A DNA stretch of 64,000 nt from the NCBI GenBank assembly GCA_013215465.1, contig JABSOW010000011.1:1-64000 (forward strand). The letters run 5' to 3'. The position numbers were made by a program, and so were the translations under genes. This DNA is from Colwellia sp. Lineage in GTDB: Bacteria > Pseudomonadota > Gammaproteobacteria > Enterobacterales > Alteromonadaceae. Shown piece by piece: positions 49,134 to 60,039 of this stretch. Position 1 is the stretch's first letter; each line of letters begins with the position of its first letter. The notes under the pieces were generated by a model. That model made no database searches. It was not told the origin of the DNA and worked only from the letters and a program-made list of their open reading frames with translations.

Positions 49134-50606
49134 TTAAATATCTAATAGCAGGCGTGTAGGATCTTCTAATAAGTCTTTAATTGTCACTAAGAAACCAACA
49201 GATTCTTTGCCATCAATTAAGCGATGATCGTAAGAAAGCGCTAAATACATCATCGGTAAAATTTCAACTTTACCGTCAACAGCCATAGGTCGGTCTTGAA
49301 TTTTGTGCATGCCCAAGATAGCGGCTTGTGGCAAATTCAAAATAGGGGTTGAAAGTAATGAACCAAAAACACCACCGTTGGTAATAGTAAAGTTACCGCC
49401 AGTCATTTCAGCAATTGAAAGTTTACCGTCACGACCTTTAATGGCTAACTCACGGATACCATTTTCAATACCTGCCATGCTTAACTGATCAGAGTCACGT
49501 AGTACCGGTGTTACTAAGCCACGTGGCGTAGAAACGGCAATAGAGATATCAAAGAAGTTATGATAAACAATATCATCACCGTCAATTGAGGCATTCACTG
49601 CCGGGTAGCGTTTAAGTGCTTCTGTTACCGCTTTAACGTAGAAAGACATAAAACCTAAACGGGTATCATGGGTTTTCTCAAACAACTCTTTATATTGCTT
49701 ACGAAGATCCATAATTGGCTTCATGTTAACTTCATTGAAAGTAGTTAACATTGCCGTTGAGTTTTTCGCTTCTAATAAACGCTTAGCAATGGTTTTACGT
49801 AAACGTGTCATAGGTACACGTTTTTGAGTGCGTTCACCTAAATCTTGCACTGCCGGTGCAGCTGCTGCTTTCGCTGGTGCCACAGGGGCATTTTTAGCAA
49901 CTAAAGCGGCTTCTACATCTTCTTTAGAAATGCGACCGCCCTTACCTGAGCCTTTAACATCGCTGGCAGTTAAACCTTTTTCAGTCATCAAGCGACGTAC
50001 AGACGGGCTAGCAAGTTCATCAGAGCTTAACGCTTCTTCAGAGGTTGCCGTCGCGGTAGTATTGGCTGATGCGCCTGCATTAAGTTCACCAATTTTTTGT
50101 GCGCCTAAAACCGTATCACCTTCAAGGTGAATAATTTTACCAATTACGCCGTTGTCTTGGGCGACAACTTCTAGTACCACTTTGTCAGTTTCGATATCAA
50201 CTAGGTTTTGGTCAACTGATACAGTATCGCCTTCAGCTACATGCCAAGAAGCAACCGTTGCATCGGCAACAGACTCTGGTAATACCGGCACCACGATATC
50301 GATAACTTTAACTGCTGATGTTGCCGCTGGAGCACTTGCTGCAACAACAGGTGCGGGAGCCGCATCACTGCCTTCAGAATAAGCACCAATGACTTGGTCG
50401 CCTAAAACAGTGGCACCATCAGCTTGGCTAATATCAGTCATTACACCATCACATGTTGCTGGTACTTCTAACACTACTTTGTCAGTTTCAATATCTACTA
50501 ATACTTGATCACGGTTAAATTTTTCACCTACTTGTACGTGCCAAGTTGCTACTGTTGCATCAGCAACTGATTCTGGTAATACCGGAACTTTGATTTCGGT
50601 TGTCAT
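49134..50606 (-). CDS. sucB: 2-oxoglutarate dehydrogenase E2 with two lipoyl domains
   Basis: Dihydrolipoyl succinyltransferase, the core of the 2-oxoglutarate dehydrogenase complex. At 490 residues it is about 85 longer than E. coli SucB because it has two lipoyl domains. Domain 1 (about 3-77) has [11 protein letters not shown] with lipoyl lysine K43, and domain 2 (about 101-176) repeats it at K142. Both open with the same [14 protein letters not shown]. An Ala/Pro/Thr-rich linker, the E1/E3-binding domain (about 198-236) and the catalytic domain with [13 protein letters not shown] follow. It lies 180 bp before sucC and 138 bp after sucA. Confidence 0.97.
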   Translation of the reverse strand: MTTEIKVPVLPESVADATVATWHVQVGEKFNRDQVLVDIETDKVVLEVPATCDGVMTDISQADGATVLGDQVIGAYSEGSDAAPAPVVAASAPAATSAVKVIDIVVPVLPESVADATVASWHVAEGDTVSVDQNLVDIETDKVVLEVVAQDNGVIGKIIHLEGDTVLGAQKIGELNAGASANTTATATSEEALSSDELASPSVRRLMTEKGLTASDVKGSGKGGRISKEDVEAALVAKNAPVAPAKAAAAPAVQDLGERTQKRVPMTRLRKTIAKRLLEAKNSTAMLTTFNEVNMKPIMDLRKQYKELFEKTHDTRLGFMSFYVKAVTEALKRYPAVNASIDGDDIVYHNFFDISIAVSTPRGLVTPVLRDSDQLSMAGIENGIRELAIKGRDGKLSIAEMTGGNFTITNGGVFGSLLSTPILNLPQAAILGMHKIQDRPMAVDGKVEILPMMYLALSYDHRLIDGKESVGFLVTIKDLLEDPTRLLLDI

Positions 50607-50695
50607 TTTATTTTATTCCTTACAAACTTTTTTGCACTTTTCCTTTAAGTTAATGGTTAACTTAAAGGAAGGTGCACTCAATAGTTAATCTAACG

Positions 50696-50796
50696 TTATC
50701 TAACATGAGCGCTTGAGTGACAAGCGATTGTTGTTCTTTTCATGTTAGTCCAAAGTTAACGCTTGAGTGACAAGCGCTTGTTGTTCTTTCACATGA
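50696..50796. repeat. Duplicated 3' end of sucA
   Basis: The last ~50 bp of sucA (50745-50796, coding HVKEQQALVTQALTLD and stop) are followed directly by a near-copy at 50696-50744. The copy differs by small indels and a few substitutions and also ends in a stop-like TAA. It is an imperfect tandem duplication lying in the sucA-sucB gap and is not translated as part of either gene. Confidence 0.85.
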
Positions 50797-53555
50797 ACTG
50801 ACATATAACCAACGGCAGGTGCCGCTGAGGCGTTTCGGCCAGCATAAGTCAAATAAGTACCTTCAGGGATAGCAGCTCTAAAATGATGCTGAGAACAATA
50901 CCAAGCACCTTGGTTTTGCGGCTCTTCCTGACACCAAACAAATTGCTTCACATGCTGATACTGTTTAATGGCATCTTGAAGTTCTTTCTCTGGGAAAGGG
51001 TATAACTGCTCTATACGAATAATGGCAACGTTATTAATTTCATTTTTACGACGTTGCTCAACTAATTCGTAGTAAACCTTACCACTACAAAACACTACCC
51101 GTTCAACCGCGCTATGATCTAAGTCATCAGTTTCACCGATAACATTATGAAAGACACCCGTTGCCATTTCGTCTAATGAAGAAACCGCTAGCGGGTGACG
51201 TAATAATGATTTAGGTGACATCACCACTAATGGCCGACGCATTGGGCGAATCACTTGACGACGTAACATGTTGAATACTTGCGCTGGTGTTGATGGCACA
51301 CACACTTGCATATTGTGATCGGCACAAAGTTGCAAGAAGCGTTCTAAACGACCAGATGAATGTTCTGGCCCTTGCCCTTCATAGCCATGTGGCAATAACA
51401 TAGTTAAGCCACATAAACGGCCCCATTTTTGTTCGCCTGAGCTAATAAACTGATCAAATACTACTTGGGCACAGTTAGCAAAATCGCCAAATTGTGCTTC
51501 CCACAGAGTTAAACCTGCGGGCTCAGCCGTGGTATAGCCATATTCAAATGCCACAACAGAAACTTCTGACAATACCGAATCATGCACATCAAAAGGACCT
51601 TGACCTTCACGTATATTTTGTAAAGGGGTATAAGTGCTACCGTCATCTTGATTATGTAAAACCGCATGACGATGGAAGAAGGTGCCACGAGCTGAATCTT
51701 GCCCAGTAAGACGAACACGTTTCCCTATGTCAACAATAGTCGCATAAGCTAAGTTTTCCGCCATGCCCCAATCGAGTAGCTTTTCACCGGTTGCCATTTT
51801 CATGCGATCGTCATAGATTTTCTTAACACGTGAATGTACTGGGTGATCTGCTGGTACTGTAGCAACTTTAACCGCTAACGCTTTTAAGTCAGCTAAAGCA
51901 ATTTCTTTATCATAGTCATCATCCCAGTCATGACCAATATAAGGGGTCCAATCAACCGAATGTTCAGTCATTGGTCGCCATTGCTTAACGGTACACTGAC
52001 CTTCATCAAGTAATTTACGATAATAAGCAGTAAGCTCGTCAACATTAGCTTTAGTTAAACTACCTTCAGCGATTAATTTATCTGCGTATAATTGACGTGG
52101 CGTAGGATGCTTCTTAATGATTTTATACATCAATGGCTGAGTGGCACTAGGCTCATCAGCTTCATTATGGCCATGTCGACGGTAACAAACTAAGTCGATA
52201 ACCACATCACGTTTAAATTCATTACGGTAATCAAGGGCTATTTGAGTCACTAAAATAACCGCTTCTGGATCATCACCATTTACATGTAAAATAGGTGCCT
52301 GAACCATTTTCGCTATTTCAGTACAGTATTCACCTGAGCGAGTATCTTCTGCTACAGAGGTAGTAAAGCCCACTTGGTTATTAATGACAATACGTACGGT
52401 ACCGCCAACTTTAAACGCACGGGCTTGTGACATATTAAAGGTTTCTTGCACCACACCTTGACCGGCAATAGCTGAATCACCATGAATGGTAATAGGCAAT
52501 ACTAAATCACCTTGGTCACCTTCAACACCGCCGCGTCTATCTTGTCTCGCTCTTACTGAGCCAATAACAACAGGATTAACGATTTCAAGATGCGAAGGGT
52601 TAAACGCCAGCGCTAAATGAACATTACCACCAGGGGTAACAAAATCAGAAGAGTAACCTTGGTGATATTTTACATCACCAGAGCTTAAAATCTCATCATG
52701 TTTACCGGCAAATTCATCAAATAATTTTGATGGGTTTTTACCCATAACATTGACTAAAACATTCAAACGGCCACGGTGAGCCATGCCCATAACAACTTCT
52801 TTAGTACCGGCAGTACCCGCACGAGTTATGAGCTCTTTAAGCATAGGAACGAGTGCATCACCGCCTTCCAATGAAAAGCGTTTAGCACCTGGGAATTTAG
52901 CTCCAAGGTATTTTTCTAAACCATCGGCAGCAATTAACCCTTCTAAGATTTCAGTTTTTTTATCAACTGATAAAGTTAACTGTGACTGAATTGACTCTAT
53001 ACGGTTTTGTAACCAACGTTTTTCATCAGTTGAGGTGATATGCATATATTCTGCACCAAGAGAACTACAATAAGTTTTTCTCAGTGTTTTATACAACGCA
53101 CCTAATTTCATCGACTCTTGACCTACAGCCAATGAGCCAACGTTATATTCTTTATCAAAGTCATTTTCAGATAAATCATGGTGCGAAAGTTGTAAATCAC
53201 GCACTTTATCGCGTTGCCATAAACCCAATGGGTCTAAATTGGCATTTTGATGACCGCGAACCCTAAAGGCATTGATCAATTGTAAAACTTTAACTTGTTT
53301 GGCGTCACCACCTGAAGTCACAACTTGTTTTTGTTGTTCCTTTGCTAAAATTTTAAATTCATCTCTAATAGCGCTGTGGCGATATTCCACCTCACTACCT
53401 TCAACTTTAGGAAGCTCTGAAAAGATCTCTTGCCATTCTGTAGATACAGAGGCTGAATTATCTAGGTAAGATTCGTACAATTCTTCAATATAAACAGTGT
53501 TGCCACCGTTCAAGTGGGAAGACTCTAGCCAAGCCTTCATTATACCTTCTGACAT
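50745..53555 (-). CDS. sucA: 2-oxoglutarate dehydrogenase E1 component
   Basis: Thiamine-diphosphate dehydrogenase (936 residues; E. coli 933) that decarboxylates 2-oxoglutarate and loads succinyl on SucB. Seen: the short N-terminal E2-binding segment (SSHLNGGNTVYIEELYESYL), RVRGHQNANLDPLG, the ThDP part MGMAHRGRLNVLVNVMGK, HGDSAIAGQGVVQET, VCYRRHGHNEADEPS, and in the C-terminal half LPHGYEGQGPEHSSGRLERFLQLCADHNMQV. It follows sdhB after 279 bp with a hairpin between. The start MSEGIMKAWLESS could also be the second methionine. Confidence 0.98.
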   Translation of the reverse strand: MSEGIMKAWLESSHLNGGNTVYIEELYESYLDNSASVSTEWQEIFSELPKVEGSEVEYRHSAIRDEFKILAKEQQKQVVTSGGDAKQVKVLQLINAFRVRGHQNANLDPLGLWQRDKVRDLQLSHHDLSENDFDKEYNVGSLAVGQESMKLGALYKTLRKTYCSSLGAEYMHITSTDEKRWLQNRIESIQSQLTLSVDKKTEILEGLIAADGLEKYLGAKFPGAKRFSLEGGDALVPMLKELITRAGTAGTKEVVMGMAHRGRLNVLVNVMGKNPSKLFDEFAGKHDEILSSGDVKYHQGYSSDFVTPGGNVHLALAFNPSHLEIVNPVVIGSVRARQDRRGGVEGDQGDLVLPITIHGDSAIAGQGVVQETFNMSQARAFKVGGTVRIVINNQVGFTTSVAEDTRSGEYCTEIAKMVQAPILHVNGDDPEAVILVTQIALDYRNEFKRDVVIDLVCYRRHGHNEADEPSATQPLMYKIIKKHPTPRQLYADKLIAEGSLTKANVDELTAYYRKLLDEGQCTVKQWRPMTEHSVDWTPYIGHDWDDDYDKEIALADLKALAVKVATVPADHPVHSRVKKIYDDRMKMATGEKLLDWGMAENLAYATIVDIGKRVRLTGQDSARGTFFHRHAVLHNQDDGSTYTPLQNIREGQGPFDVHDSVLSEVSVVAFEYGYTTAEPAGLTLWEAQFGDFANCAQVVFDQFISSGEQKWGRLCGLTMLLPHGYEGQGPEHSSGRLERFLQLCADHNMQVCVPSTPAQVFNMLRRQVIRPMRRPLVVMSPKSLLRHPLAVSSLDEMATGVFHNVIGETDDLDHSAVERVVFCSGKVYYELVEQRRKNEINNVAIIRIEQLYPFPEKELQDAIKQYQHVKQFVWCQEEPQNQGAWYCSQHHFRAAIPEGTYLTYAGRNASAAPAVGYMSVHVKEQQALVTQALTLD

Positions 53556-53834
53556 TGCCTTGTTCCTTGCTGAGGTAAAGCAACTAAAATAATATAATTA
53601 TTCAGCTTGTTGCTGTATCGCCCAACTTGTGCGTTAAAAGTACTCATTGACGTGCGTCAATTCCGTGCTTTTTCCTTCAACTTGAACATGCAACTTAAAG
53701 CTAAACAATTACCTGAATACAATTTTTTATTAAAAATAACTGAGAATCTAAAAATAAGACAAACTGACATTTTTATTTTGGTAATACCTAAACAGTTCGC
53801 TTAGGCATTACCACGATGTTATTAACTCGAACAG
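53556..53834. other. sdhB-sucA intercistronic region
   Basis: A 279-bp gap inside the sdhCDAB-sucABCD run. Apart from the hairpin at 53780-53812 nothing gene-like is seen. It may contain a secondary promoter for sucABCD. Confidence 0.5.
53780..53812 (-). promoter_or_regulatory. Hairpin between sdhB and sucA
   Basis: A 12-bp stem with one mismatched pair: GGTAATACCTAA (53780-53791) / TTAGGCATTACC (53801-53812), 23 bp past the sdhB stop. There is no U run on the minus strand, so it looks like an mRNA processing or stability element or an attenuator rather than a simple terminator. Confidence 0.55.
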
Positions 53835-54545
53835 TTAAACTGCTCGGCTTAATAACATAGATTTAATATGGCCAATGGCCTTCGTTGGGTTTAATCCTTT
53901 TGGACAAACATCAACACAGTTCATAATGCCGTGACAACGAAATACGCTGTATGCATCTTGTAAACCGTCTAAACGCTCTTCTGTTGCAGTATCACGGCTA
54001 TCAATTAAGAAACGATAAGCGTGAAGTAGACCTGCAGGCCCAATAAATTTATCAGGGTTCCACCAGAAAGACGGACAAGATGTTGAACAACAAGCACATA
54101 ATATACACTCATAAAGACCGTCTAATTTATCTCGTTCTTCAATTGTTTGTATATTTTCACGCGCTGCTGGTTGTGCATCATTAATTAGGTATGGCTTAAT
54201 TTTTTCATATTGTTGATAAAATTGCGTCATATCAATAATCAAGTCACGCACTACCGGTAAACCAGGTAAAGGACGAAGTACGATAGTACTCGCTTTTAAT
54301 TCTGATAATGGGGTAATACACGCTAAGCCATTTTTACCATTCATGTTCAAACCATCACTACCACAGACACCTTCACGGCATGAGCGACGGAATGATAAGC
54401 TTGAGTCTTGCTCTTTTAATAAGATCAAAGCATCGAGGATCATCATATCAGTACCTTCAGGCACTTCTAACTGATAATCTTTCATGTAAGGTTTAGCATC
54501 TACATCCGGATTGTAGCGGTAAATCGAAAAATTTTGTTTCATCAT
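53835..54545 (-). CDS. sdhB: Succinate dehydrogenase iron-sulfur subunit
   Basis: A 236-residue subunit passing electrons from SdhA to the quinone site. [2Fe-2S] ligands are in SCREGVCGSDGLNMNGKNGLAC, [4Fe-4S] in CILCACCSTSCP, and [3Fe-4S] in CHGIMNCVDVCPKGLNP. It lies 21 bp after sdhA. Confidence 0.98.
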   Translation of the reverse strand: MMKQNFSIYRYNPDVDAKPYMKDYQLEVPEGTDMMILDALILLKEQDSSLSFRRSCREGVCGSDGLNMNGKNGLACITPLSELKASTIVLRPLPGLPVVRDLIIDMTQFYQQYEKIKPYLINDAQPAARENIQTIEERDKLDGLYECILCACCSTSCPSFWWNPDKFIGPAGLLHAYRFLIDSRDTATEERLDGLQDAYSVFRCHGIMNCVDVCPKGLNPTKAIGHIKSMLLSRAV

Positions 54546-54566
54546 TTATTTCCTACAATTATGTCC

Positions 54567-56336
54567 TTAGTAAACACGGGCTTTCGGTGGGAAAGCTTCG
54601 CGATGAACAGGTTTCATATTAACATCACGCTTAGACATTTCTTCGGTCTCAGGTGTGTAGATTGAGTGACATAACCAGTTGACATCATCACGTTCAGTGA
54701 AGTCTTGACGGGCATGAGCACCACGAGATTCCGTACGGTAATTTGCCGCTTTTGCACTACAGAAAGCGGTTTCCATCAAGTTGTCTAATTCTAAACACTC
54801 GATACGCTGAGTATTAAATTCAGAAGACTTATCATCTAGACGTGCCACTTTAAGACGTTCACGAATTTCAGTTAATTCTTTCATACCTTTTGCCATCGCT
54901 TCACCTTCACGGAATACCGAGAAGTTCATCTGCATACATTGCTGCAAGTCTTTGCGAATTTGTACTGGGTCTTCACCTTTAGTAGAAGACTCCCAGCGAT
55001 TGGTACGCGCAAGTGCCGCTTCTAAATCAGACTCGCTTGCCTCTTTACCAAATTCAGTATCGTTTAAGTAAGTCCCTAAGAAGTTACCCGCCGCACGACC
55101 AAATACCACTAAATCAAGTAATGAGTTACCACCAAGACGGTTAGCGCCATGTACAGATACACAAGCAATTTCACCTACCGCAAATAAACCTTCAACGATA
55201 GTTTCCTTGCCATCAATACCAATGTTAAGGGCTTGGCCATTAACGTTAGTAGGTACACCACCCATTTGATAGTGACAGGTAGGAATAACTGGAATAGGCT
55301 CTTCAGCTGGGTCAACATGAGCAAAAGTTTTAGATAACTCACAAACACCGGGTAGACGTTTGTATAAGGTTTCACGACCTAAATGATCCAATTTAAGTTT
55401 GATATGTAGACCGTATTGAGGATGGTCACAACCACGGCCTTCACGAATTTCTGTCATCATAGAACGAGCAACAACATCACGACCGGCTAAATCTTTAGCA
55501 TTTGGTGCGTAACGCTCCATGAAACGTTCGCCGTCTTTATTAAGCAGATAACCACCTTCACCACGACAACCTTCAGTAACCAAGACACCCGCACCCGCAA
55601 TACCGGTTGGGTGGAACTGCCACATTTCCATATCTTGCATTTGAATGCCAGCACGAAGTGACATACCAACACCATCACCAGTATTGATGTGAGCATTAGT
55701 GGTTGAGGCAAAAATTCGTCCTGCACCACCAGTAGCTAGCACCGTTGCACGGGCTTTAAAGTAAACGATTTCGCCCGTTTCAATACAAATAGCGGTAGTA
55801 CCAACAACAGTACCATCACTATTTTTAACTAAATCTAACGCGTACCACTCTGAATAAACGTTAGTTTTATTTTTAACGTTTTGTTGGTAAAGACAATGAA
55901 GTAAAGCATGACCAGTACGGTCAGCTGCGGCTGCTGTACGAGCCGCTTGTTCACCACCAAAATTTTTCGATTGACCACCAAAAGGACGTTGGTAAATTTT
56001 ACCTTCTTCGGTGCGAGAAAATGGTAAACCCATTTTCTCTAATTCAATCACTGCTTCGGGACCTACTTTACACATGTATTCAATAGCGTCTTGGTCACCG
56101 ATGTAATCAGAGCCTTTAACGGTATCGTACATATGCTGTTCCCAGTGATCTTCATGGGCATTACCTAGTGCAACAGTAATACCACCTTGAGCAGATACGG
56201 TATGAGAACGAGTTGGAAATACTTTCGAGATCAAGGCACAAGATTTGCCTGACTCAGAAATTGCTAATGCCGCGCGCATGCCCGCGCCGCCTGCGCCAAT
56301 CACTATGGCGTCAAATTCACGAATTGGAACGCTCAT
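54567..56336 (-). CDS. sdhA: Succinate dehydrogenase flavoprotein subunit
   Basis: The FAD-bearing catalytic subunit (589 residues; E. coli 588). Motifs: [13 protein letters not shown] for [20 protein letters not shown] with the histidine that binds FAD covalently, [22 protein letters not shown] with catalytic residues, and [22 protein letters not shown]. It begins directly after the sdhD stop codon. Confidence 0.98.
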   Translation of the reverse strand: MSVPIREFDAIVIGAGGAGMRAALAISESGKSCALISKVFPTRSHTVSAQGGITVALGNAHEDHWEQHMYDTVKGSDYIGDQDAIEYMCKVGPEAVIELEKMGLPFSRTEEGKIYQRPFGGQSKNFGGEQAARTAAAADRTGHALLHCLYQQNVKNKTNVYSEWYALDLVKNSDGTVVGTTAICIETGEIVYFKARATVLATGGAGRIFASTTNAHINTGDGVGMSLRAGIQMQDMEMWQFHPTGIAGAGVLVTEGCRGEGGYLLNKDGERFMERYAPNAKDLAGRDVVARSMMTEIREGRGCDHPQYGLHIKLKLDHLGRETLYKRLPGVCELSKTFAHVDPAEEPIPVIPTCHYQMGGVPTNVNGQALNIGIDGKETIVEGLFAVGEIACVSVHGANRLGGNSLLDLVVFGRAAGNFLGTYLNDTEFGKEASESDLEAALARTNRWESSTKGEDPVQIRKDLQQCMQMNFSVFREGEAMAKGMKELTEIRERLKVARLDDKSSEFNTQRIECLELDNLMETAFCSAKAANYRTESRGAHARQDFTERDDVNWLCHSIYTPETEEMSKRDVNMKPVHREAFPPKARVY

Positions 56337-56684
56337 TTATACACCCCACACAATTGAAAAGCCAAACACTACGTAGGCTAATAAAAGAACTGAAAAGAAA
56401 AATTGCAATGACCCGCGTAAAAACGCAGGTTTAATGTAATCAGACAATACTTGCCAAACACCAATTTTAGCATGCACAAGTAATGCAAGTAGCGCTAACA
56501 TGGTAGCAACCTTTACGCTCATACAAGCAAAGAACCCTTGCCACACATCATAAGTAACACTGGGTGTTACTATGAAAAAGCTAGCAAGCAGTAAGGTGTA
56601 TAGTACAAGAATAATTGCACTGGCTCTCAGAAGAATAAAATCATGTACGCCGTTACGGCCTACTGATGCGACGACACTTACCAT
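56337..56684 (-). CDS. sdhD: Succinate dehydrogenase membrane anchor SdhD
   Basis: A 115-residue, three-helix membrane anchor that with SdhC binds heme b and quinone. It has the family segment HAKIGVWQVLSDYI with the conserved histidine and aspartate-tyrosine. The frame can be read from a TTG at 56690, but AGGAG is spaced 7 bp from the ATG at 56684 (MVSVVASVGRNG), so that start is chosen. It overlaps the sdhC stop by 7 bp. Confidence 0.95.
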   Translation of the reverse strand: MVSVVASVGRNGVHDFILLRASAIILVLYTLLLASFFIVTPSVTYDVWQGFFACMSVKVATMLALLALLVHAKIGVWQVLSDYIKPAFLRGSLQFFFSVLLLAYVVFGFSIVWGV

Positions 56685-57052
56685 AACCAAACTCCTATTA
56701 CTGCCGATACTGCTAACCAGATAGCCATAATTGCTTTAGCACTGGTATTACCCGAAGCTAACTCTTCAAAGTGACCTAAGTCCATTAACAAGTGACGAAC
56801 ACCCGCTAATACATGGTAAGTCAGCGCAGAAAGACAGCCAAAAATAATAAACTTAAAGAAAAAGCCATCAAGGTAATCTTGAATTTGGGCAAATCCTTCA
56901 GCAGAAGAAAGAGAGGTGGAAAGGGTCAATAATAAGATGCCAATAGCAAATACCATAATTACACCGGAAATACGGTGAAGAATTGAAGCATTAGCTGCTG
57001 GGTGCATCTTAATTGTAGATAAATCTAGGTTTACAGGACGTTGTTTTTTCAC
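56678..57052 (-). CDS. sdhC: Succinate dehydrogenase cytochrome b556 SdhC
   Basis: A 124-residue, three-helix membrane subunit. It shows RPVNLDLSTIKMHPAANASILHRISGVIM (quinone-site serine and arginine) and YHVLAGVRHLLMDLGHF with the heme-ligand histidine. It is the first gene of the sdhCDAB-sucABCD unit and diverges from gltA. Confidence 0.97.
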   Translation of the reverse strand: MKKQRPVNLDLSTIKMHPAANASILHRISGVIMVFAIGILLLTLSTSLSSAEGFAQIQDYLDGFFFKFIIFGCLSALTYHVLAGVRHLLMDLGHFEELASGNTSAKAIMAIWLAVSAVIGVWLW

Positions 57053-57727
57053 AATTGTTGCCTAAAGAGCTCGAAAGCCTTCAACTTTTATTATTGTTAC
57101 TCATGAATTACCTTATTAGCATTTAACACTCATCTACATTTTATCTCGTACAAAAAATATATAAGTATTAAAGAGATTACTAAATAAATAATTCCCGAAA
57201 TGCACGGTTACTGCCTTTTGTTAAAAAAAGCTTATTAGCTATTTCTCAGTTAACCGAAGTCGCGTAATAATAGCGAACTTAGCTGAAGTTAGCTAAGTAA
57301 TTCTATTAATACTTTCGTATAAGAAGTCATTTTCAAAATAAAAATGACTTTTCATTAAAGTAAGGAAATTTACTAACTATTTTCTTATTTAAATTACGAA
57401 GTAACAAAAAGCAATTACAGAACGGCAAGATTATATAGCTGATAGTGAATAAATTCAATTTTCCTTCTATGTCTAGGAAAATAGTTCGCGGTCGTTTTTC
57501 AATCAAAAAAATAATTGTCGCCAAACTTTAGTCTAACTGCTATTACATTTTATTTAAAAATTAAGGTAGAATGTCGTCAGTTTGATTTACCCAAGCGACA
57601 TTTGAAAACTGACCTAATTTCATTCTTTTTTGAATTAGTACTAATTACTTGATGTATTAGTGATGTACTAAGTGAGTCAGTTTGTCTGAAAATAATTGCA
57701 AATTAAAATTGATAGGGGATAAAACAT
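57053..57727. promoter_or_regulatory. Divergent sdhC/gltA control region
   Basis: A 675-bp AT-rich region with the promoters of the sdh-suc unit and gltA. One perfect 10-bp inverted repeat (AAGTCATTTT 57324-57333 / AAAATGACTT 57341-57350) is present. It lacks a long U run and could be a binding site or weak terminator. A 63-residue open frame within it is not credible. Confidence 0.6.
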
Positions 57728-59014
57728 ATGGCTGATTCTAAAGCCTCTCTAAGCATTGACGGTAAAGAAGTTACCGAACTGCCTATTCTAAAGGGTACTG
57801 CCGGTACCGATGTCATTGATATTAGAACCTTAGGTAGCCATGGCTACTTCACTTACGATCCGGGCTTCTTAGCAACGGCTTCTTGCGAGTCAGCAATCAC
57901 CTTTATTGATGGTGGTAAAGGTATATTACAATACCGTGGCTATGCTATAGCTGATTTAGCAGAAAAGGCTGATTATTTAGAAGTTTGCTACATTTTACTT
58001 AATGGCGAAGCTCCATCAAAGACTCAATATGATGACTTTAAAGGCATTATTACTAATCATACTATGGTGCATGAAAAGCTAGTTCATTTCTTCCAAGGCT
58101 TCTTACCTGATGCTCACCCAATGGCAATGCTATGTGGTGTTACAGGCGCATTATCTTCTTTCTATCACAGTGATTTAGACATTAATGATGCTGCACAACG
58201 TAAACGTAGTGCTCATCGTTTAATTGCTAAAATGCCAACCATCGCAGCAATGGCATATAAGTACAGCGTAGGGCAACCTTTTGTTTATCCTCGCAATGAT
58301 CTTTCATATGCTGCCAACTTCTTGCATATGATGTTTTCTGTACCAGCTGAAGAATATATCGTTAGCCCTATTATTGCTAACGCTATGGATAAAATTTTTA
58401 CCCTTCATGCTGATCACGAGCAAAATGCTTCTACCTCAACGGTACGTTTAGCTGGCTCTTCAGGTGCTAACCCTTATGCCTGTATTGCTGCTGGTATTGC
58501 TTCTTTATGGGGCCCTGCACATGGTGGTGCCAATGAAGCTTGTCTAACAATGCTTGAAGAAATTGGTAGTTTAGACCGTGTTGATGAGTTTGTAGCAAGA
58601 GCAAAAGACAAAAATGATTCATTCCGTCTAATGGGCTTCGGGCATCGTGTTTATAAGAACTTCGATCCACGTGCCACAGTAATGCGTGAAACTTGTCATC
58701 AAGTGCTTAAAGAACTCGGTATTCAAGATCCACTACTTGACGTTGCTATGGCATTAGAAAAAGTTGCCTTAGAAGACCCATACTTTGTAGAGAAAAAACT
58801 TTACCCGAATGTAGACTTCTACTCTGGTATTATTTTAAAAGCGATTGGTATTCCATCAAGTATGTTCACCGTGATTTTTGCGATGTCTAGAACAGTTGGT
58901 TGGATTTCTCATTGGGATGAAATGTTATCTCAACCAGGACAAAAAATTGGTCGTCCTCGTCAAAAATATACTGGCGAAATAAACCGTACCTTTGTCGCTT
59001 TATCTGATAGATAA
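57728..59014 (+). CDS. gltA: Citrate synthase
   Basis: Condenses oxaloacetate and acetyl-CoA, the entry step of the TCA cycle. The 428 residues match the type II (hexameric, NADH-inhibited) enzyme of gammaproteobacteria. Motifs: [75 protein letters not shown] with catalytic histidines, and [15 protein letters not shown] with the next catalytic histidine. AGGGGAT lies 9 bp before the ATG. It is divergent from sdhC, as in E. coli. Confidence 0.98.
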   Translation: MADSKASLSIDGKEVTELPILKGTAGTDVIDIRTLGSHGYFTYDPGFLATASCESAITFIDGGKGILQYRGYAIADLAEKADYLEVCYILLNGEAPSKTQYDDFKGIITNHTMVHEKLVHFFQGFLPDAHPMAMLCGVTGALSSFYHSDLDINDAAQRKRSAHRLIAKMPTIAAMAYKYSVGQPFVYPRNDLSYAANFLHMMFSVPAEEYIVSPIIANAMDKIFTLHADHEQNASTSTVRLAGSSGANPYACIAAGIASLWGPAHGGANEACLTMLEEIGSLDRVDEFVARAKDKNDSFRLMGFGHRVYKNFDPRATVMRETCHQVLKELGIQDPLLDVAMALEKVALEDPYFVEKKLYPNVDFYSGIILKAIGIPSSMFTVIFAMSRTVGWISHWDEMLSQPGQKIGRPRQKYTGEINRTFVALSDR

Positions 59015-59060
59015 AATCAATATTAGTAGCACTACATTTTAGTGACGAAATAATAAAAAG

Positions 59061-59087
59061 AGGTAGCATTTGCTACCTTTTTTTATG
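59061..59087 (+). terminator. gltA terminator
   Basis: Stem AGGTAGC / GCTACCT with a 4-nt loop (59061-59078), followed by a T run, 46 bp past gltA. Confidence 0.88.
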
Positions 59088-59225
59088 CAATTTATATAAA
59101 ACAATTGAATAAAACTTCACTTTTTTTATATTAGAACAAATAAGATAGTACATTTTTCAAGTGATAATTGACTTAAAGTTGCATAAATCACTATACTTTT
59201 TATTTATTACACCAATAACTACTAT

Positions 59226-59528
59226 TCACAAAAAAAATACATCTGTAGCGTTTCCACATAAAAACAGGCCTTTTGTGACAGTTTTCGTCAATCCCCCTAC
59301 AGAGTTAGGCCGGTTAAATGTTAAAAAATAATCTAAGATACTAATATTTTCATACCCTACTGAGAAAATTATGTAATTAATAGCATCGTTAATCATTTCT
59401 AACTTATCTTTTACTTGTTCTACATCAATTATTTTTGAATAATTAATCGAATTTTCATTAGTTGCTTGTTTAAATCTATATTTAAAACCACCTGCACACA
59501 AACCAATTCTATCTGCAAGTTCAGCCAT
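59226..59528 (-). pseudogene. Relic of an AraC-family regulator (C-terminal HTH)
   Basis: A 100-residue frame whose middle matches the double helix-turn-helix DNA-binding domain of GlxA/FtrA-like AraC regulators. ADRIGLCAGGFKYRFKQATNENSINY corresponds to the first HTH. DKLEMINDAINYIIFSVGYENISILDYFLTFNR corresponds to the second. The sensor domain is missing, an in-frame stop lies just upstream of the ATG, and the end runs into unrelated residues. It is a fragment, unlikely to be functional, and family assignment is from motif shape. Confidence 0.6.
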
Positions 59529-60039
59529 TGAGATTTACTTCGATAATACTGCTTTAGCCGATATATAGCAGATAATACCGTTTTATCTTCATGCTACTTC
59601 CCCGTACTTTAAACGAGGCATAAGCTGTTTATTTTTGTCTAATAGGGTCAAAAACAAACAATTCTGCGCCATCAGAAACAATATCTTTACCAACAGTTGC
59701 CAATTAAATACAAAAAAATATCTATATAAAGCAATCAGACTACTTTTTAAATGATCTAAATAAGCCACGCTGCGCCAATTTGTAGTGGTAAACTTTCCGG
59801 CAAACAATCTCAAGCAAGCTAATAAAAACGTGCCTTTACAATAAAGGCTAATAACACTGCCCTGCTATTTACTTGACCATAAAAAAGCATTATCAACCAA
59901 GATACAAGATTCGTTCTTATGGTAAAGCGCATCAAAAATATTATTTATAAAAAATGTTAGAGTTAATCGCTACAAGAGTATTTATAGGCTGAGTTGAACT
60001 GGGTATAATACTGTCGACTTTTATTTAACCATTATTTAT
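59529..60039. other. Intergenic region before tcdA
   Basis: About 510 bp without a credible gene. A 74-residue open frame on the minus strand (59589-59813) shows no recognisable domain and is probably chance. The tcdA promoter should lie at its right end. Confidence 0.45.

Noticed and set aside
57324-57350. Perfect inverted repeat as an sdh or gltA terminator
   Set aside because: It lies upstream of both divergent genes and lacks a U run; kept only as an unassigned palindrome in the control region.
59589-59813. 74-residue minus-strand open frame
   Set aside because: No recognisable motif or ribosome site; probably chance in an AT-rich gap.
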